A DNA stretch of 64,000 nucleotides. Source: Calocera cornea HHB12733 (lineage: Eukaryota; Basidiomycota; Dacrymycetes; Dacrymycetales; Dacrymycetaceae). The notes under the pieces were generated by a model that searched no databases, was not told the DNA's origin, and worked only from the letters and a program-made list of their open reading frames with translations. The translations under genes were made by a program, and so were the position numbers. The number at the start of each line of letters is the position of its first letter. The stretch's first letter is position 1. The stretch covers positions 247,653 to 311,652 of the forward strand of contig KV423915.1 in NCBI GenBank assembly GCA_001632435.1. Reading direction: 5' to 3'. Shown in pieces: positions 22,304 to 32,863 of this stretch.

Positions 22304-25300
22304 ATGGTGCGCTCCGAACTCCCCCCGCCAGTCGCTTCGACCTCCGCATCCCTGCCCACGCCAGTCCCCACGCCAACGACGTCCACACCCGGCTGCGGCC
22401 TGAGTAAGCGGCGCTCCTCCTCTCGCGGACGTTCCGGCAGCCCCAAGCGCCGATTCCCCCTCCCCGACACCGACACATGCGCCTCCTCGTCCACAGCCCC
22501 CTCCTACGAGCTCTGCGAGCGCACTTTGGTGCAGTACGACCAGCTCGGGGGCGGATCAGAGATCGACGCGCTCCTCCCCGAGCTGCGGCGCGCTGTCTCC
22601 TCGGGCTTGTACGTCAGCCGCGCCTGCACGTGGCAGGCTCTGCTCGGGCTCGCCCTCGCCTTCCGCTTCGACATGCATGACACTGTGGAGGACCTCGAGG
22701 AGGCCAGGGTGCTCATGGAGCGATGCGTGAGGGGGACGGAACTGCGCACGGGGGCGCACACGCAGGCGCTCTTTGCGCTCGGAAGGGTGTGGGAGGCCGC
22801 GTACCGGCACTGGGGGAGCACGGACGTGCTCGACCGGGCGTACAAGTGCATCATGGACGCGCGCGCGAATGCCGAGGCGGATTGCTCGGGCGACAGCGCG
22901 CGGTACGTCGATGGGCTGGATATGTTCCAGGGGTGGCTTTTGACCTGGCATATACCTGTCATTCGCGCCGGGGGGGATCTCACAGAGGCCATCGCGCTCG
23001 TTTCGGCCGGACTGGACAGGCTGAGCGATACAGATCCGTGGAAGGCACTCGGGTTGGGTATCCTCAGCCGCGCCTACCGCTGGCAGTGGCACCTCACTGG
23101 CTGCTCCGACTGGACATACCTATACAAGAGCGACGAGGAGGTGCGACGCGCGCTCGCGCTGCATCCGAACCACCGGCGGCGGCACTGTCTCCTCCACATG
23201 CTTGCCAGCACCTGCCAGGACCGGTTCGACGGGGGCGAGGGCATCCAGCACCTGCACGAAGCGCTGTCCGCTTCGCAGGAGAGCGTGCGCGGCGTGCTCA
23301 AGAAACGGCCCAAGGTCACCCGCTTTGAGGACAAGCAGGTTGTCCAGAGCCTGGCCATGGCATACTTCACGCTCTCGCGCGCCGAGGGCCGCCTGCAAGA
23401 CCTCGACAAGGCGATCGAGTACCAGACGCTGATCAGCGAGACGAGCGGGCGGGACGAGCCCCCGAGCTTCTTCCTTAATCTCTGCATCTTCCTCTCCTTC
23501 CGCTTCCGGATCGCAGGCCGCCTGATCGACATAGACAAGGCGATCGAGGCCGGGCACCAGGCACTCGAGCGCACGCGGCCAGACTCCCTCCAGACCGAGC
23601 TCACCCTCTCCAACCTCGGCAACGCCCACGCCCTCCGCTTCGTGCACGGGGCGGACCAGGCCGACTTTGACGCGGCGTACAAGTACCTCGACAGCGCTGC
23701 GGCCCGCGTCCGCGCGAACAAGTGCACCATCGCCCTCCTGCCATGCATCACCCGCGCGCTCGCTAGCATACACGACATCCAGTTCGAGACGCACGCCCGG
23801 CTCGAGGACATCGACCTCGCCGTGCGGTACCAGCGCGAGTGCGTCGCCGTCGCCGGGGAGAACTTCGAGAAGCCCTCCTTCTACTCCGAGCTCGCGCGCT
23901 ACCTCTCCAAACGGTACGAGGCGGGCGGGGACGAGGCCGACCTCAACGAGGCGATCATCAACCACGAGATTGCGCTCGCTACCGTCGCCGAGGGGCTCAC
24001 GGAGCGCCACATGATCCTCTGGCGGTACGGCAACTCGCTCCGCCTCCGGTACAAGCTGCACCGCGATGCGCAGGACTTTGACAACTGCGCGCGCATCATG
24101 AAGGAGGCTGCCGTCCTCGCCCGGTCCGCCGTGCACCCCAAGACGTCCCAGTACCTCGGCGAGCTGGGCAGCCTCTTTCACATGCGGCACGACGCGCAGG
24201 CCGACGTCGAGGACCTCAACCTCTCCCTGCGGTACTACGCCGTGTCGTACGCCGTGCCCGAGGGGTTCATCGACAACCGCTTCCACTCGGCGCTCGCGGC
24301 CGCCCGGCTCGCGCAAGACCACGGCCGGTCGAAGGACGCTGTCAGGGCCTTCTCGGCGGCGATTGGGATGCTGCCCCGGCTCGCGTGGCTCGGGCTCAAC
24401 TCAAGCAGAAGGCATGCCAAGCTCATGTCTACTGCCAGCCAGCTCGCGTGCGACGCTGCTGCGTCGGCGATTCAGGCTGGCCTGCCGGAGCGTGCGGTGG
24501 AGCTGCTGGAGGAGGGGCGTAGCGTGCTCTGGCGGTCGATGATGGAGCTGCGCACGGACTTCAAAGGGCTCGAGAACACCGCGCCGATGCTGGCGCGGGA
24601 GCTTGTTCTCGTCGCCCAGTCGCTCGAGTACGACTGCATGAGCAGCGCCAAGCTCACTGAACGGCAGATGGAGGAGCGTGCGCAGCACCGGCGCCGCACG
24701 GCCGAGCGATGGGAGTTCCTCATCGAGGAAGTGCGCAAGCTGCCCGGCTTCCAGAGCTTCCTCATGCCCCTCCCCTTCTCCGAGCTGCGCAAAGCCGCCG
24801 CCGAGGGGCCCGTCGTCATCCTCAACGCGAGCCGGTACAGGAGCGACGCGCTGATCATCCCGCCCACGGGGCTCGTCCGCTGCATCCCGCTCGAGGGGCT
24901 CGACTTCCACACCGTCAAACAGCTCAACTACGTCTTCTCCAAGGCGATGCGGATCCCGCGGGACTCTAATGGCTGCCGGTTCATCGAGCAGCTTCTGCGC
25001 GCCGTCGCCTCGCGGCTGTGGTACGGCGGTCTGTCACAGGTCGCCGACGTGCTCGCCTCGTACAGGCCGCCGGAGGGCGACAAGCTCTTCCGCGTGTGGT
25101 GGATGCCGACGGGGCTGCTGAGCCTACTGCCGATCCACTGTGCGGGTCCGTACGATAGCGCTGTGGAGAAGGAGGGGATTGCGGACCTGTTCATCTCCTC
25201 GTTCACCACCACGCTTTCGTCCCTGCTCGCGGCGCGCAGTTCGAAAGCCAGCGGGCCGAGCGACACGCCGACGCGCATGGTCGCCGTCTCCCAGCCCTAC

Positions 25301-25861
25301 ACACCGGGGAACGTCCCCCTGCGGGCGGCCGGCGTGGAGATCGAAGTGCTGGCGCAATCGCGCTTCTCGCCCTCCATCACATTCCTCCACGAGTCCACCG
25401 CGTCCGTCTCGGCCGTCACCGCGGCGCTCACCACGCACAACTGGATCCACTGCTGCTGCCACGGCCACTGGGAGGCCGAGCGGCCGCTCTCCTCCGCCTT
25501 CGACCTAGGGGACGGCCGGCTGACGCTGCAGCACATCGTCTCGCTGCGGCTGGCGCAGGCGGACTTTGCCTTCCTCTCGGCGTGCCACACGGCGCGGCAG
25601 TCGACGGCGCTCCCGGACGAGTCGATGCACATTGCGGCCGGGCTGCAGATTGCGGGATTTCGCGGGGTGCTGGCCACGGCGTGGGCGATGGCGGACCGGG
25701 ATGGGCCTGCGCTGGCGTGGCACTTTTACGCGGCGCTCGAGGAGCTCGGCGGACTCGAGGCGCGCAACGCGGCGCGGGCGATGCAGACGGCGGTGAGCAA
25801 GCTGAGGCAGGAGGGGATGCCCATGTTCCGGTGGGCTGCGTTTGTGCATATTGGGATTTAG
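22304..25861 (+). CDS. Intronless TPR-CHAT domain protein
   Basis: Single open frame of 1185 residues, unusual here because almost every other long gene is spliced. Residues 1-65 are Ser/Pro-rich. About 70-740 form a run of TPR-like helical repeats with recurring units such as DLDKAIEYQ, DIDKAIEAGHQAL, DLNEAIINHEIAL and DIDLAVRYQRECV. Residues about 890-1185 form a CHAT domain, a caspase/separase-like fold. The catalytic histidine lies in CCCHGHW (H1053) and the cysteine in FLSACHTA (C1094), followed by AGLQIAGFRGVLATAWAM. Both catalytic residues are present, so an active cysteine protease is plausible. Basidiomycetes carry expanded sets of TPR-CHAT genes; roles in heterokaryon or innate immune-type cell death are hypotheses. 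No partner such as a gasdermin was recognised nearby. Confidence 0.88.
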   Translation: MVRSELPPPVASTSASLPTPVPTPTTSTPGCGLSKRRSSSRGRSGSPKRRFPLPDTDTCASSSTAPSYELCERTLVQYDQLGGGSEIDALLPELRRAVSSGLYVSRACTWQALLGLALAFRFDMHDTVEDLEEARVLMERCVRGTELRTGAHTQALFALGRVWEAAYRHWGSTDVLDRAYKCIMDARANAEADCSGDSARYVDGLDMFQGWLLTWHIPVIRAGGDLTEAIALVSAGLDRLSDTDPWKALGLGILSRAYRWQWHLTGCSDWTYLYKSDEEVRRALALHPNHRRRHCLLHMLASTCQDRFDGGEGIQHLHEALSASQESVRGVLKKRPKVTRFEDKQVVQSLAMAYFTLSRAEGRLQDLDKAIEYQTLISETSGRDEPPSFFLNLCIFLSFRFRIAGRLIDIDKAIEAGHQALERTRPDSLQTELTLSNLGNAHALRFVHGADQADFDAAYKYLDSAAARVRANKCTIALLPCITRALASIHDIQFETHARLEDIDLAVRYQRECVAVAGENFEKPSFYSELARYLSKRYEAGGDEADLNEAIINHEIALATVAEGLTERHMILWRYGNSLRLRYKLHRDAQDFDNCARIMKEAAVLARSAVHPKTSQYLGELGSLFHMRHDAQADVEDLNLSLRYYAVSYAVPEGFIDNRFHSALAAARLAQDHGRSKDAVRAFSAAIGMLPRLAWLGLNSSRRHAKLMSTASQLACDAAASAIQAGLPERAVELLEEGRSVLWRSMMELRTDFKGLENTAPMLARELVLVAQSLEYDCMSSAKLTERQMEERAQHRRRTAERWEFLIEEVRKLPGFQSFLMPLPFSELRKAAAEGPVVILNASRYRSDALIIPPTGLVRCIPLEGLDFHTVKQLNYVFSKAMRIPRDSNGCRFIEQLLRAVASRLWYGGLSQVADVLASYRPPEGDKLFRVWWMPTGLLSLLPIHCAGPYDSAVEKEGIADLFISSFTTTLSSLLAARSSKASGPSDTPTRMVAVSQPYTPGNVPLRAAGVEIEVLAQSRFSPSITFLHESTASVSAVTAALTTHNWIHCCCHGHWEAERPLSSAFDLGDGRLTLQHIVSLRLAQADFAFLSACHTARQSTALPDESMHIAAGLQIAGFRGVLATAWAMADRDGPALAWHFYAALEELGGLEARNAARAMQTAVSKLRQEGMPMFRWAAFVHIGI

Positions 25862-26532
25862 GACGGGCTGGGGGCATCGGATCCAGATGAGGGTGGGGGT
25901 GGGGATGATGATGTGGATTAGACCGACTTGGTTGGATTGACTGCGTTAGAGTGACCCGGTCGGACGGGATCAGGATGGAGCATGCGAGCTGCCGGCCATT
26001 GTCGGCCACACGGCTGTCGGCTCGTGTGTGTAGCAACATTGTAGCAGTAGGACCGGAGGATACACTCCTAATAGCACCTGAGTGCGTGATTGATGGCCCA
26101 CTATAAGAGGGGTGTGGCTGTGCCTAGTGCACTGTATTGAGCCTCCGCTTCGGGGCGGAGGGATGAAAGAGGGTGACCAACGGCGCGAAGCAGGCTGCTG
26201 CGTCGCCTCATCTCGCTCGACTCGCTCACTCTCAGGCTGTGAAAGGTCGGGCTACAGCACACGCCACACGCCACACGCCACACGCCACACGCCAGCACCT
26301 TACGCGCACGCTCACGCTCACGCTGACGACGCCTCACGCCTCACACTGCAAGCGCACGCGGTGCACCGCCCACCGCCCACTCGCTCCCACCGCGCCGTCG
26401 CCTCGGACGCCCTCCCCGGCACCCGGCACATCCAGCGGGCGCAGGATCATCCCTCTTGCACAGCTCACCTCACCTCACCGTCCTCCCACTCGACCAAGCC
26501 ATCCACCCCCCATCCCCCAACACTACTGAACG
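25862..26532. other. Intergenic region
   Basis: Holds the CACACGC tandem (26258-26294) and the promoter of the SKT5-like gene. The long frame crossing it has no motif and changes to the wrong frame inside the next gene. Confidence 0.45.
26258..26294. repeat. CACACGC microsatellite
   Basis: About five perfect 7-bp units, roughly 240 bp before the start of the SKT5-like gene. Confidence 0.8.
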
Positions 26533-28472
26533 ATGTCGACGTCGCACGCATACAGCGAGGACGGGCGGGTGGCGTTCCCGGCCTCCGCGGCCCCGCACTC
26601 GCACGCCCAACAGCGCCGGCTCTCCCACTCCCACCCGCAGCAACCAGACCCCTCCCAGTCCCCGGCCCAGCAAGGCGGGTACTACACGCCCTCCCCGCCC
26701 ATGCTCCACCCCCAGGGCTCCCCCACCCCGTCCCAGTCCAGCACCAACAACCCCAACGCCAACGTCAACGCCGCCGGGCCCGGCCAATACCCCGCGGACG
26801 GCGGCTTCTACGCGCCCCAGCCACAGCAGTACCACCTCCAGCAGCCCGGTCAGGCCATCTCCCGCTCCCCCTCGAGCATCAACGGCCACCTCCCAAACTC
26901 GGGCGCATCCACCTACAGCTACAACATGCATGCACCACAGCCGGCCAAGCCGGGCGACCCCTCCCCGCCCGCGCCCCCGCCGCTCCTGGACCACTCCCAC
27001 CTCCGCCCGGGAAAGAGCGCGCTGCTCTTGAGCCACGACCGCACGCTCGAGCTGTACCGCGCGAACGCAAAGAAGACCCACGACCCCGAGCTCCAGTTCG
27101 AGTTTGCCGTATTCATGATCGACGCCGCAAAGTCCCTCCCCGCCACCACGCTCGCCGGCGGCGACGCGACCAACCCCGTCGCGCAGGAGAAGGCGGACGC
27201 GCGCCAGGCCGACCTCCTGCGCGAGGCCCTCGCGCTCCTCAAGCGCCTCGCGGACAGGGGACACTCGCCCAGCCAGTACTTCCTCGCGGACTGCTATGCG
27301 AACGGCCTGGGCACGACCAGAGGGAAACAGGACTTTGACCGCGCCTACCCGCTCTTCGTCCTCGCGGCCAAGCACGGCCATCCGGATGCCTCCTACCGCG
27401 CCGGCACGTGCTGCGAGAACGGCTGGGGCTGCCGGCGCGAGAGCGCAAAGGCCGTCCAGTTCTACCGCAAGGCCGCCGCCGCCCTGCACCCGGGGGCCAT
27501 GTACCGGCTTGGGCTAGCGGAGCTGAACGGCGAGCTCGGCCTGTCCAAGCGGCCGAAAGAGGGTGTCAAGTGGCTCAAGCGGAGCGCGGAGCACGCGACG
27601 CACGAGTTCCCGCACGCGCTGCACGAGCTCGCCCTGCTGCACGAGCGCGGCGTCGAGAACGTCGTCTTCGTCGACTATGAGTATGCGGCCGAGCTCCTGG
27701 CCCAGGCCGCCGAGCTCGGCTATGCGCCCAGTGCGTATCGGCTCGGCGAGTGCTACGAGTATGGCAAGATGGGCTGCCCGCAGGACCCGGCCCTCAGCAT
27801 ACACTATTACGTGAGTCCTCCCTCCCCGTCTCCTGTCCCCGCGCATCTCCCCTCGCCCCGCCCTCGGTGCAGTGCAGGGTGGGATCAGCGGGGCCGTGCG
27901 TTATCGCGTGCGCTGGCTGACCCCCGCGCCGCTCTCCCGCAGAACATCGCCGCCCAGCAGAATCACCGCGACGCGTGCTTCGCCCTCACCGCCTGGTACC
28001 TCGTCGGCTCCCCCGGCGTCCTGCCCCAGAGCGACACCGAGGCGTACCTGTGGGCGCGGCGCGCTGCCGATCAGGGCCTCGCCAAGGCCCAGTACGCTGT
28101 TGGCTACTTTCTCGAAGTCGGCATCGGCGTGGGCCAGGATTTGCATGAGTGCGTCCCTTTCCCCTGCCTCTTTTCCTCTGTCGCGTGCTGTGCTTCGCCC
28201 TTCTCGGGGATGTGGGATGTTGGATGTTGGATGTTGCGCCATTGTGCTGGTGCAAGAGAGCCGAGCCGAGCTGAGCTGATGCGGTTGCGCGCGCGTGTGT
28301 GTGCAGGGCCATCCAGTGGTACAAAGCCGCGGCGGAGCAGAACGACAAGCGCGCGATCCAGCGCCTCAGGAGCAACATGGCCCAGGCTGGGCCCATCTCG
28401 CCCCACGACGCCATCCTCAGCCGGGGCGAGGCGAACGAGGCGGGCAAGGACGGCGCTTGCGTCGTCATGTGA
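26533..28472 (+). CDS. SKT5: SKT5/CHS4-like Sel1-repeat protein, chitin synthase activator
   Basis: Exons 26533-27810, 27943-28148 and 28307-28472 give 549 residues. Residues 1-155 are Pro/Gln/Ser-rich. Residues 165-540 hold about seven Sel1-like repeats (for example ADCYANGLGTTRGKQDFDRA, GTCCENGWGCRRES, GECYEYGKMGCPQDP and GYFLEVGIGVGQDLHEAIQ). The C terminus is C-V-V-M, a farnesyl-type CaaX box; yeast Chs4/Skt5 likewise ends in a CaaX box that anchors it at the plasma membrane, where it activates chitin synthase III. The match of repeat type, length and CaaX tail supports the assignment. The introns of 132 and 158 bp are longer than usual for this window. Confidence 0.85.
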
Positions 28473-28579
28473 GGGGCTGGGTTGGGCTGGGTTGGGCTCG
28501 CGTGCGTGCGTACGGCACTCCTCCGTCGGGTGTTGCAGGCTGCACTCGTACGCCGTCGTAGCCGCGGCCAGAGGCGGGA

Positions 28580-28616
28580 TGCACCATGCACCATGCACCA
28601 TGCACCATGCACCATG
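28580..28616. repeat. ATGCACC microsatellite
   Basis: About five 7-bp units downstream of the SKT5-like gene. Confidence 0.8.
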
Positions 28617-28729
28617 TTGGACGCGGACGAAGCAGCGCGGAACGCAGAGACGACGAGTAGACACGCCAACCGCGCGCTGGGCGCGCCGGAGCCGGAGCGC
28701 AGCGTGAGCCGGAGCAGGACCCGGCCGTC

Positions 28730-28758
28730 GGACAGACGGACAGACGGACAGACGGACA
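28730..28758. repeat. ACGGACAG microsatellite
   Basis: About three and a half 8-bp units. Confidence 0.75.
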
Positions 28759-28809
28759 CTATGTACTTATCCTCTTCCCTTTCCCGAACACTGATTGACA
28801 CCGGACGAT

Positions 28810-28827
28810 CCCCCCCCCCCCCCCCCC
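28810..28827. repeat. Homopolymer of 18 cytosines
   Basis: An uninterrupted C run followed by CCTAC repeats. Confidence 0.85.
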
Positions 28828-30081
28828 TACCCTACCCTACCTCATCCGTACTGCATCAGTGTATGGGCAATCGCATATCCTATCCTATCCAGCCTATTGT
28901 AGTGTATCCCTTCCCCCTCCTCCTATTCATTCCTTGATCCCTGAGAGAACTATGTGGTACTTACATACCAGTACGCCGTACCCAGTACCGGACCTTACAC
29001 CTCAACCTCACTGCACGCACGCATATGCTTCTTAAAATATAGCGATAAGTTATAGCTGTATGAAAGGGTACATTATTCGGTATTGTAATACGGAGCAAGA
29101 GCAATGTGGGTGTATCTTTGTTGGCTGGATGGGCGGGCCAAGGGGGCCAAGTCGAGAGTGTTCCTCTTCATCTGCATTCGTGTCAGTACATATGCAGGTG
29201 CGATCGCATACACAACAACATACACATCTTACTGCGCTTGGACGTACTCTTCTTGGAGGGTTCAGTTCGACTATTTCCATTCAATCGAGCCCGTGAGTCA
29301 TCCAGGTTCATAATCGATCCCGTGCTCTACTCTCTCTCATGTGCTCGCTTCGCCTCCCTGGTATTGCGCTCGTCTCCAGGCCTCGCGCTGTCGGACATCT
29401 CATCGTGGAAGTCCGGGTAGGAGAGATCCGTCGAGCCGGGCGCCACGTGATTTCATGCTTGTATCTCTTGGCGCTTTCAGACTCAAAGTGTTATTGGGAC
29501 GATAATGGGAACGAGGGGTGCCAGGAGGTGGAGCAGAGGCGAATCAAGAGGCCCAGCCCTTCCGTGGATTCCACAGGAACGAACAGGATCCTCCTTCTGG
29601 GCAGTGAACACAGCACTCCTACAGATTAACCCGTACCATGGTGGAGAGCATTTATGGAGCTGGGTGGAGGCGAGCGGTGCAACTGGAAACAAACCATGCT
29701 GTTTACGCCTCGGAAAAGCAGAAATTACGTAAATTTGATGGCCACGGTCCTTACATTGGTCAAGTCTTCTTTCGACTGCGCATCGCGTATTTTCTTGGTA
29801 TGGAGGCACTGTGACCCTCAAAGTCCTTGACCTTGGAGTTCCGCCGTCAACATAACTACCATTGTAAGGTCATGAGGCCGAATGGTGCCAGCCTTCGAGT
29901 CCGACTGGGTCGAGCGGTGTGAAGTTTTCGCGTTTATGTATAAAAAGACCCGCGGTGATCAGCGAACAACGGGAAGGTCGGCGCAGCACCTCTGTGCCGT
30001 GGTGCCCAGACGACACACACGTCCAGTGCGTCCAGTGTACCTCGACACTGTCTCGCCAAAGGTTTCGCCCCTAAGTTATGG

Positions 30082-30088
30082 TATAAAG
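30082..30088 (+). promoter_or_regulatory. TATA box of the 30.2-kb peptide gene
   Basis: TATAAAG 74 bp before the start codon of the small secreted peptide gene. Confidence 0.5.
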
Positions 30089-30155
30089 CAAGGGAGGACA
30101 CCGGAGCGGCGCTGGGCCATACCTACCACAACACCTTATACTACACAAATCAGAC

Positions 30156-30378
30156 ATGCATTTCGCATTCATCCTCAAGATTGTCGCGGTGTTGCTTCTC
30201 GGAGGAGCTGCTGCTAGACCGCTTGGTAGGCTTGAGAGTCGCCACCAGACTTCGTCTTGACTGAGTCCATGACCTGGGGAACACAGAGCTGAACCCACGT
30301 TTTACTTCGGCGATGAATGCCAAAAACCGTCGTGTGGAAGACATCGTGCGTCAGCTCTGTGACTGCGCAGAACAATAA
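30156..30378 (+). CDS. Small secreted peptide precursor (53 residues)
   Basis: Exons 30156-30225 and 30287-30378. Exon 1 is a 23-residue signal peptide (MHFAFILKIVAVLLLGGAAA then RPL) and ends in a phase-1 intron, exactly 70 nt, as in the peptide genes at 42.9 and 44.4 kb. The mature part has a dibasic site in NAKNRR followed by VEDIVRQLCDCAEQ, a short tail with a C-x-C pair. An alternative acceptor two bases downstream opens another frame (PTFYFGDECQKPSCGRH) that would need further exons to about 30.5 kb. Both models have signal peptide plus cysteines; the simpler one is given. Function unknown, likely secreted and kexin-processed. Confidence 0.5.
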
Positions 30379-30757
30379 TAATTGTTTAACATCGTCCGTT
30401 CGTCACATATGAAGGCTTTAGGAGCACCAGTTCCACAAGGAGAACCAGATCCAGGGAGCACCGAAGGCACGCCGGTGTTCCAACGCGGGAGTTTCGCTCA
30501 AGAAGTACGCCTGCTCTCTCCCGTCTCGCCGGGTTACACTCATTGAAGAGTTAGGACTGACAAGAACCACTCAACCGGACGTGGTACACGATCGAGTATC
30601 TTATCCGCTGCCCAAGGTGTGCACGTTCGTGCACGCCGCGTTCACAGTCATTTCCATGAATCCGACACCACTCATTCTATCCCAATTAATCGTGAGAGAT
30701 ACTTGCCGATTTATACAATGTAGATGTTCAGAAAACCACTGGCGGCCAAGACATGCC
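30379..30757. other. Intergenic region
   Basis: Possible additional exons of the preceding peptide gene (open frame ALGAPVPQGEPDPGSTEG near 30418-30500) and the 3' flank of the siroheme synthase gene. Confidence 0.35.
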
Positions 30758-32863
30758 TCATGCGGACACCTCAGTTAAGTCTTCGACCCATTTCCACCGG
30801 TCGCTCAACCCTTCCTCGACCTTCCACCTCTGTGCGCCCAACCACCTCTCAATCCTCGCCTCGTCCTCCCTATCTCTGTCCAAACCCTCCAGCCGATCCT
30901 TGAGCACTGCCAACTCGCCCTCCTCGCCACTCATCGATGAGCACGCCCAGCCGACACAGATCATCCCGGGCACGCGTGCCTCTCCAGAGCGGTCGACAGC
31001 CTCCACGACATGCTCTAATGTAGAGAGCACAACACGTTGATCGGGCGAGCTGCCGCGCTCGATAATTGCTATCGGCGTGTTCTTCGGGTAGCCGAGTTGC
31101 GGGCTGAGCATACGCTCCACGAGCTTGGCCAGGCGCGCGACGCCCATAAGCAGCACAGTCGTCCTGCTTCGCTCATAGGAAGGCAGGTCAACTTCCCTAC
31201 CACCTCGCCCAACGCCGGTGCAGATTGCAACGCTCTCAGCGACACCGCGCTGCGTCACGGGAATCTCGGCAAGTAGCGGTCCTGCGAGCGCCGAAGAGAT
31301 ACCCGGTATAATGAGTGGATGAAATCCGGCTGCGCGGAAGGCTAACAGCTCCTCCCCACCCCGCCCATACAAGAAGGGGTCGCCTTGCTTCAGCCGCACG
31401 ACCGTCTCTCCGCGCCGTGCAGCCGCGAGTGCCAGGTCGATCAGCTCGCTCTGCGCTCCCTCCGCATTGCCAGGGAACTTCTTGGCGATATGCAGCTCCG
31501 TGGTGCTGGGGATGAGCGCGAGGACCTCGGACGGGACGAGCTTGTCGGAGAGGACGACGGTTGCGAGCTTCGTTAGTGCAGTGTGGGCGGCCATGGTGAG
31601 GAGAGAAGGATGGCCGGGACCAGAGCCGACGAGAAGGATGCGACCCTGCCGAGGTAATCGTTCGAGGGCGGAGATGTTGAGCGAGTGATGCGATGCTAGA
31701 TCCATCTCGTCGTTTGAAGACGAGATTCCGCCACTCTTCATGCCCGCGGTGAGAGCTGATGTACTGGCCGCAGGCTGTGACAGCCCATCTGGGGATAGCC
31801 CCACGCCGGGCGCTCCAACTTCTTCTCCCCCTGAAGTTTTCGACCTTGCCGTACACCGCCTCCTCACCTCCCCGCTCGGCACCTTCTCAGCCCTCGCCCT
31901 CAGCAGCTCCCTCATCTCCCCCTCACTCATCGCCGCGAGTTTCTCCAAGCTCCAGTACTCGCTGACTTGCGCAACCCAGCGCATCCTCCTCCTCGCTGCT
32001 TCAGTACGCTCGTGCTCTTCCTTCTCTATTTCGGAGGCGGAGAGTTGCGGGACGGGTGTATTCAGGGGGCCGGAAGGATAGGATGGATCTTCGTCCCTCT
32101 CCGCGGCCATCTCAAAGGAGGAGGCGGTGGGCAGATCAGTAGCCCTGGCCATCCTCCGCAGCTTCCCAACAGCCTCGACCGCGTCTCCCACGGACGGCGG
32201 GAGAGAACGAATTAACTGTCTCCTGATCCTCGAGGCGAGTCGGCACCCCTGGCCATTGGCGGTGAGCGCCAGTTGAAGACTCGATTTGCGCGGTTCTGAG
32301 TTTGTGGTTGCGGTCAATGAGCTGACGCTTGAAGCCAATGGTGGCGAAAGGGGAAAGCGGTAGGTTGAAGGGAATGTGAAGTCGCATAGCTGTGGTGTAT
32401 CCGCGACCGTGATCGGTATTCGAAAGCTGCGGCATGTCTCGGCGACGCGGGTGGCCGATTCGACCGTTCGCACATAGGCGGAGTCGTCCACCAGCGTATC
32501 CGTTACGCAGACGAGCATCACGTCTCCTGCCTCCTCAACAATCTCCCGCATCTCCTGCTCAGATTCCACCCCATCATGCACGAGTAGCTCCACCTCCCCT
32601 TGAGATGCCCGCCAGCACAGCTCCTCACACACCTCCGCTCCCCTCTGAGCTACAACGACGACGCGTGCTCCTGCTTCGAGCGCGACGAATGCGCGGGATG
32701 CCGCTAGTCTGTTGGAGCCAATGATGAGGATGGTGCGCGACTGGGGATGGAAGGAAAGCAGGAGGGAGACGCCTAGTGTTGGGGTGGGATATGGGGCCGT
32801 TGAGGTACTCGTGCTGGGCAAGGACGGTTCCCAGGCGGATGGCGGAAGGGTGAGGATCGACAT
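30758..32863 (-). CDS. Siroheme synthase, Met8-Met1 fusion (uroporphyrinogen-III C-methyltransferase)
   Basis: Intronless, 701 residues. Makes siroheme, the cofactor of sulfite and nitrite reductases, from uroporphyrinogen III. The N-terminal third resembles Met8/CysG-N: a Rossmann segment (RTILIIGSNRLAASRA ... GARVVVVAQRG) and VADTPQLCDFTFPST, for precorrin-2 oxidation and iron insertion. The C-terminal part, from about 405, is the SAM-dependent methyltransferase with VGSGPGHPSLLT, VRLKQGDPFLYGRGGEE and IIPGISSALAGPLLAEIPVTQRG. The linker of about 170 residues is Ser-rich and low-complexity. Yeast keeps these as separate MET8 and MET1 genes; a fused form is known in filamentous fungi and bacteria (CysG). 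The first ATG sits close to the expected domain start. Confidence 0.9.
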   Translation of the reverse strand: MSILTLPPSAWEPSLPSTSTSTAPYPTPTLGVSLLLSFHPQSRTILIIGSNRLAASRAFVALEAGARVVVVAQRGAEVCEELCWRASQGEVELLVHDGVESEQEMREIVEEAGDVMLVCVTDTLVDDSAYVRTVESATRVAETCRSFRIPITVADTPQLCDFTFPSTYRFPLSPPLASSVSSLTATTNSEPRKSSLQLALTANGQGCRLASRIRRQLIRSLPPSVGDAVEAVGKLRRMARATDLPTASSFEMAAERDEDPSYPSGPLNTPVPQLSASEIEKEEHERTEAARRRMRWVAQVSEYWSLEKLAAMSEGEMRELLRARAEKVPSGEVRRRCTARSKTSGGEEVGAPGVGLSPDGLSQPAASTSALTAGMKSGGISSSNDEMDLASHHSLNISALERLPRQGRILLVGSGPGHPSLLTMAAHTALTKLATVVLSDKLVPSEVLALIPSTTELHIAKKFPGNAEGAQSELIDLALAAARRGETVVRLKQGDPFLYGRGGEELLAFRAAGFHPLIIPGISSALAGPLLAEIPVTQRGVAESVAICTGVGRGGREVDLPSYERSRTTVLLMGVARLAKLVERMLSPQLGYPKNTPIAIIERGSSPDQRVVLSTLEHVVEAVDRSGEARVPGMICVGWACSSMSGEEGELAVLKDRLEGLDRDREDEARIERWLGAQRWKVEEGLSDRWKWVEDLTEVSA

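Larger units (their letters stand above)
28473..30155. other. Intergenic region rich in simple repeats
   Basis: Contains ATGCACC (28580-28616), ACGGACAG (28730-28758), an 18-C run (28810-28827), CCTAC and TATCC repeats. After 28.9 kb GC drops visibly. No gene was supported. A TATAAAAAG at about 29940 has no clear downstream gene. Confidence 0.45.

Noticed and set aside
23120..24322. 400-codon minus-strand frame inside the TPR-CHAT gene
   Set aside because: Antisense shadow of a strongly GC3-biased coding region; Leu/Val/Glu/Arg-rich without motif.
26112..27338. 408-codon plus-strand frame
   Set aside because: Overlaps the SKT5-like gene in a different frame, starts in a CACACGC microsatellite, and is Pro/Arg/Ala only.
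26470..27489. 339-codon minus-strand frame
   Set aside because: Antisense to the SKT5-like coding sequence, low complexity (Gly/Val/Arg).
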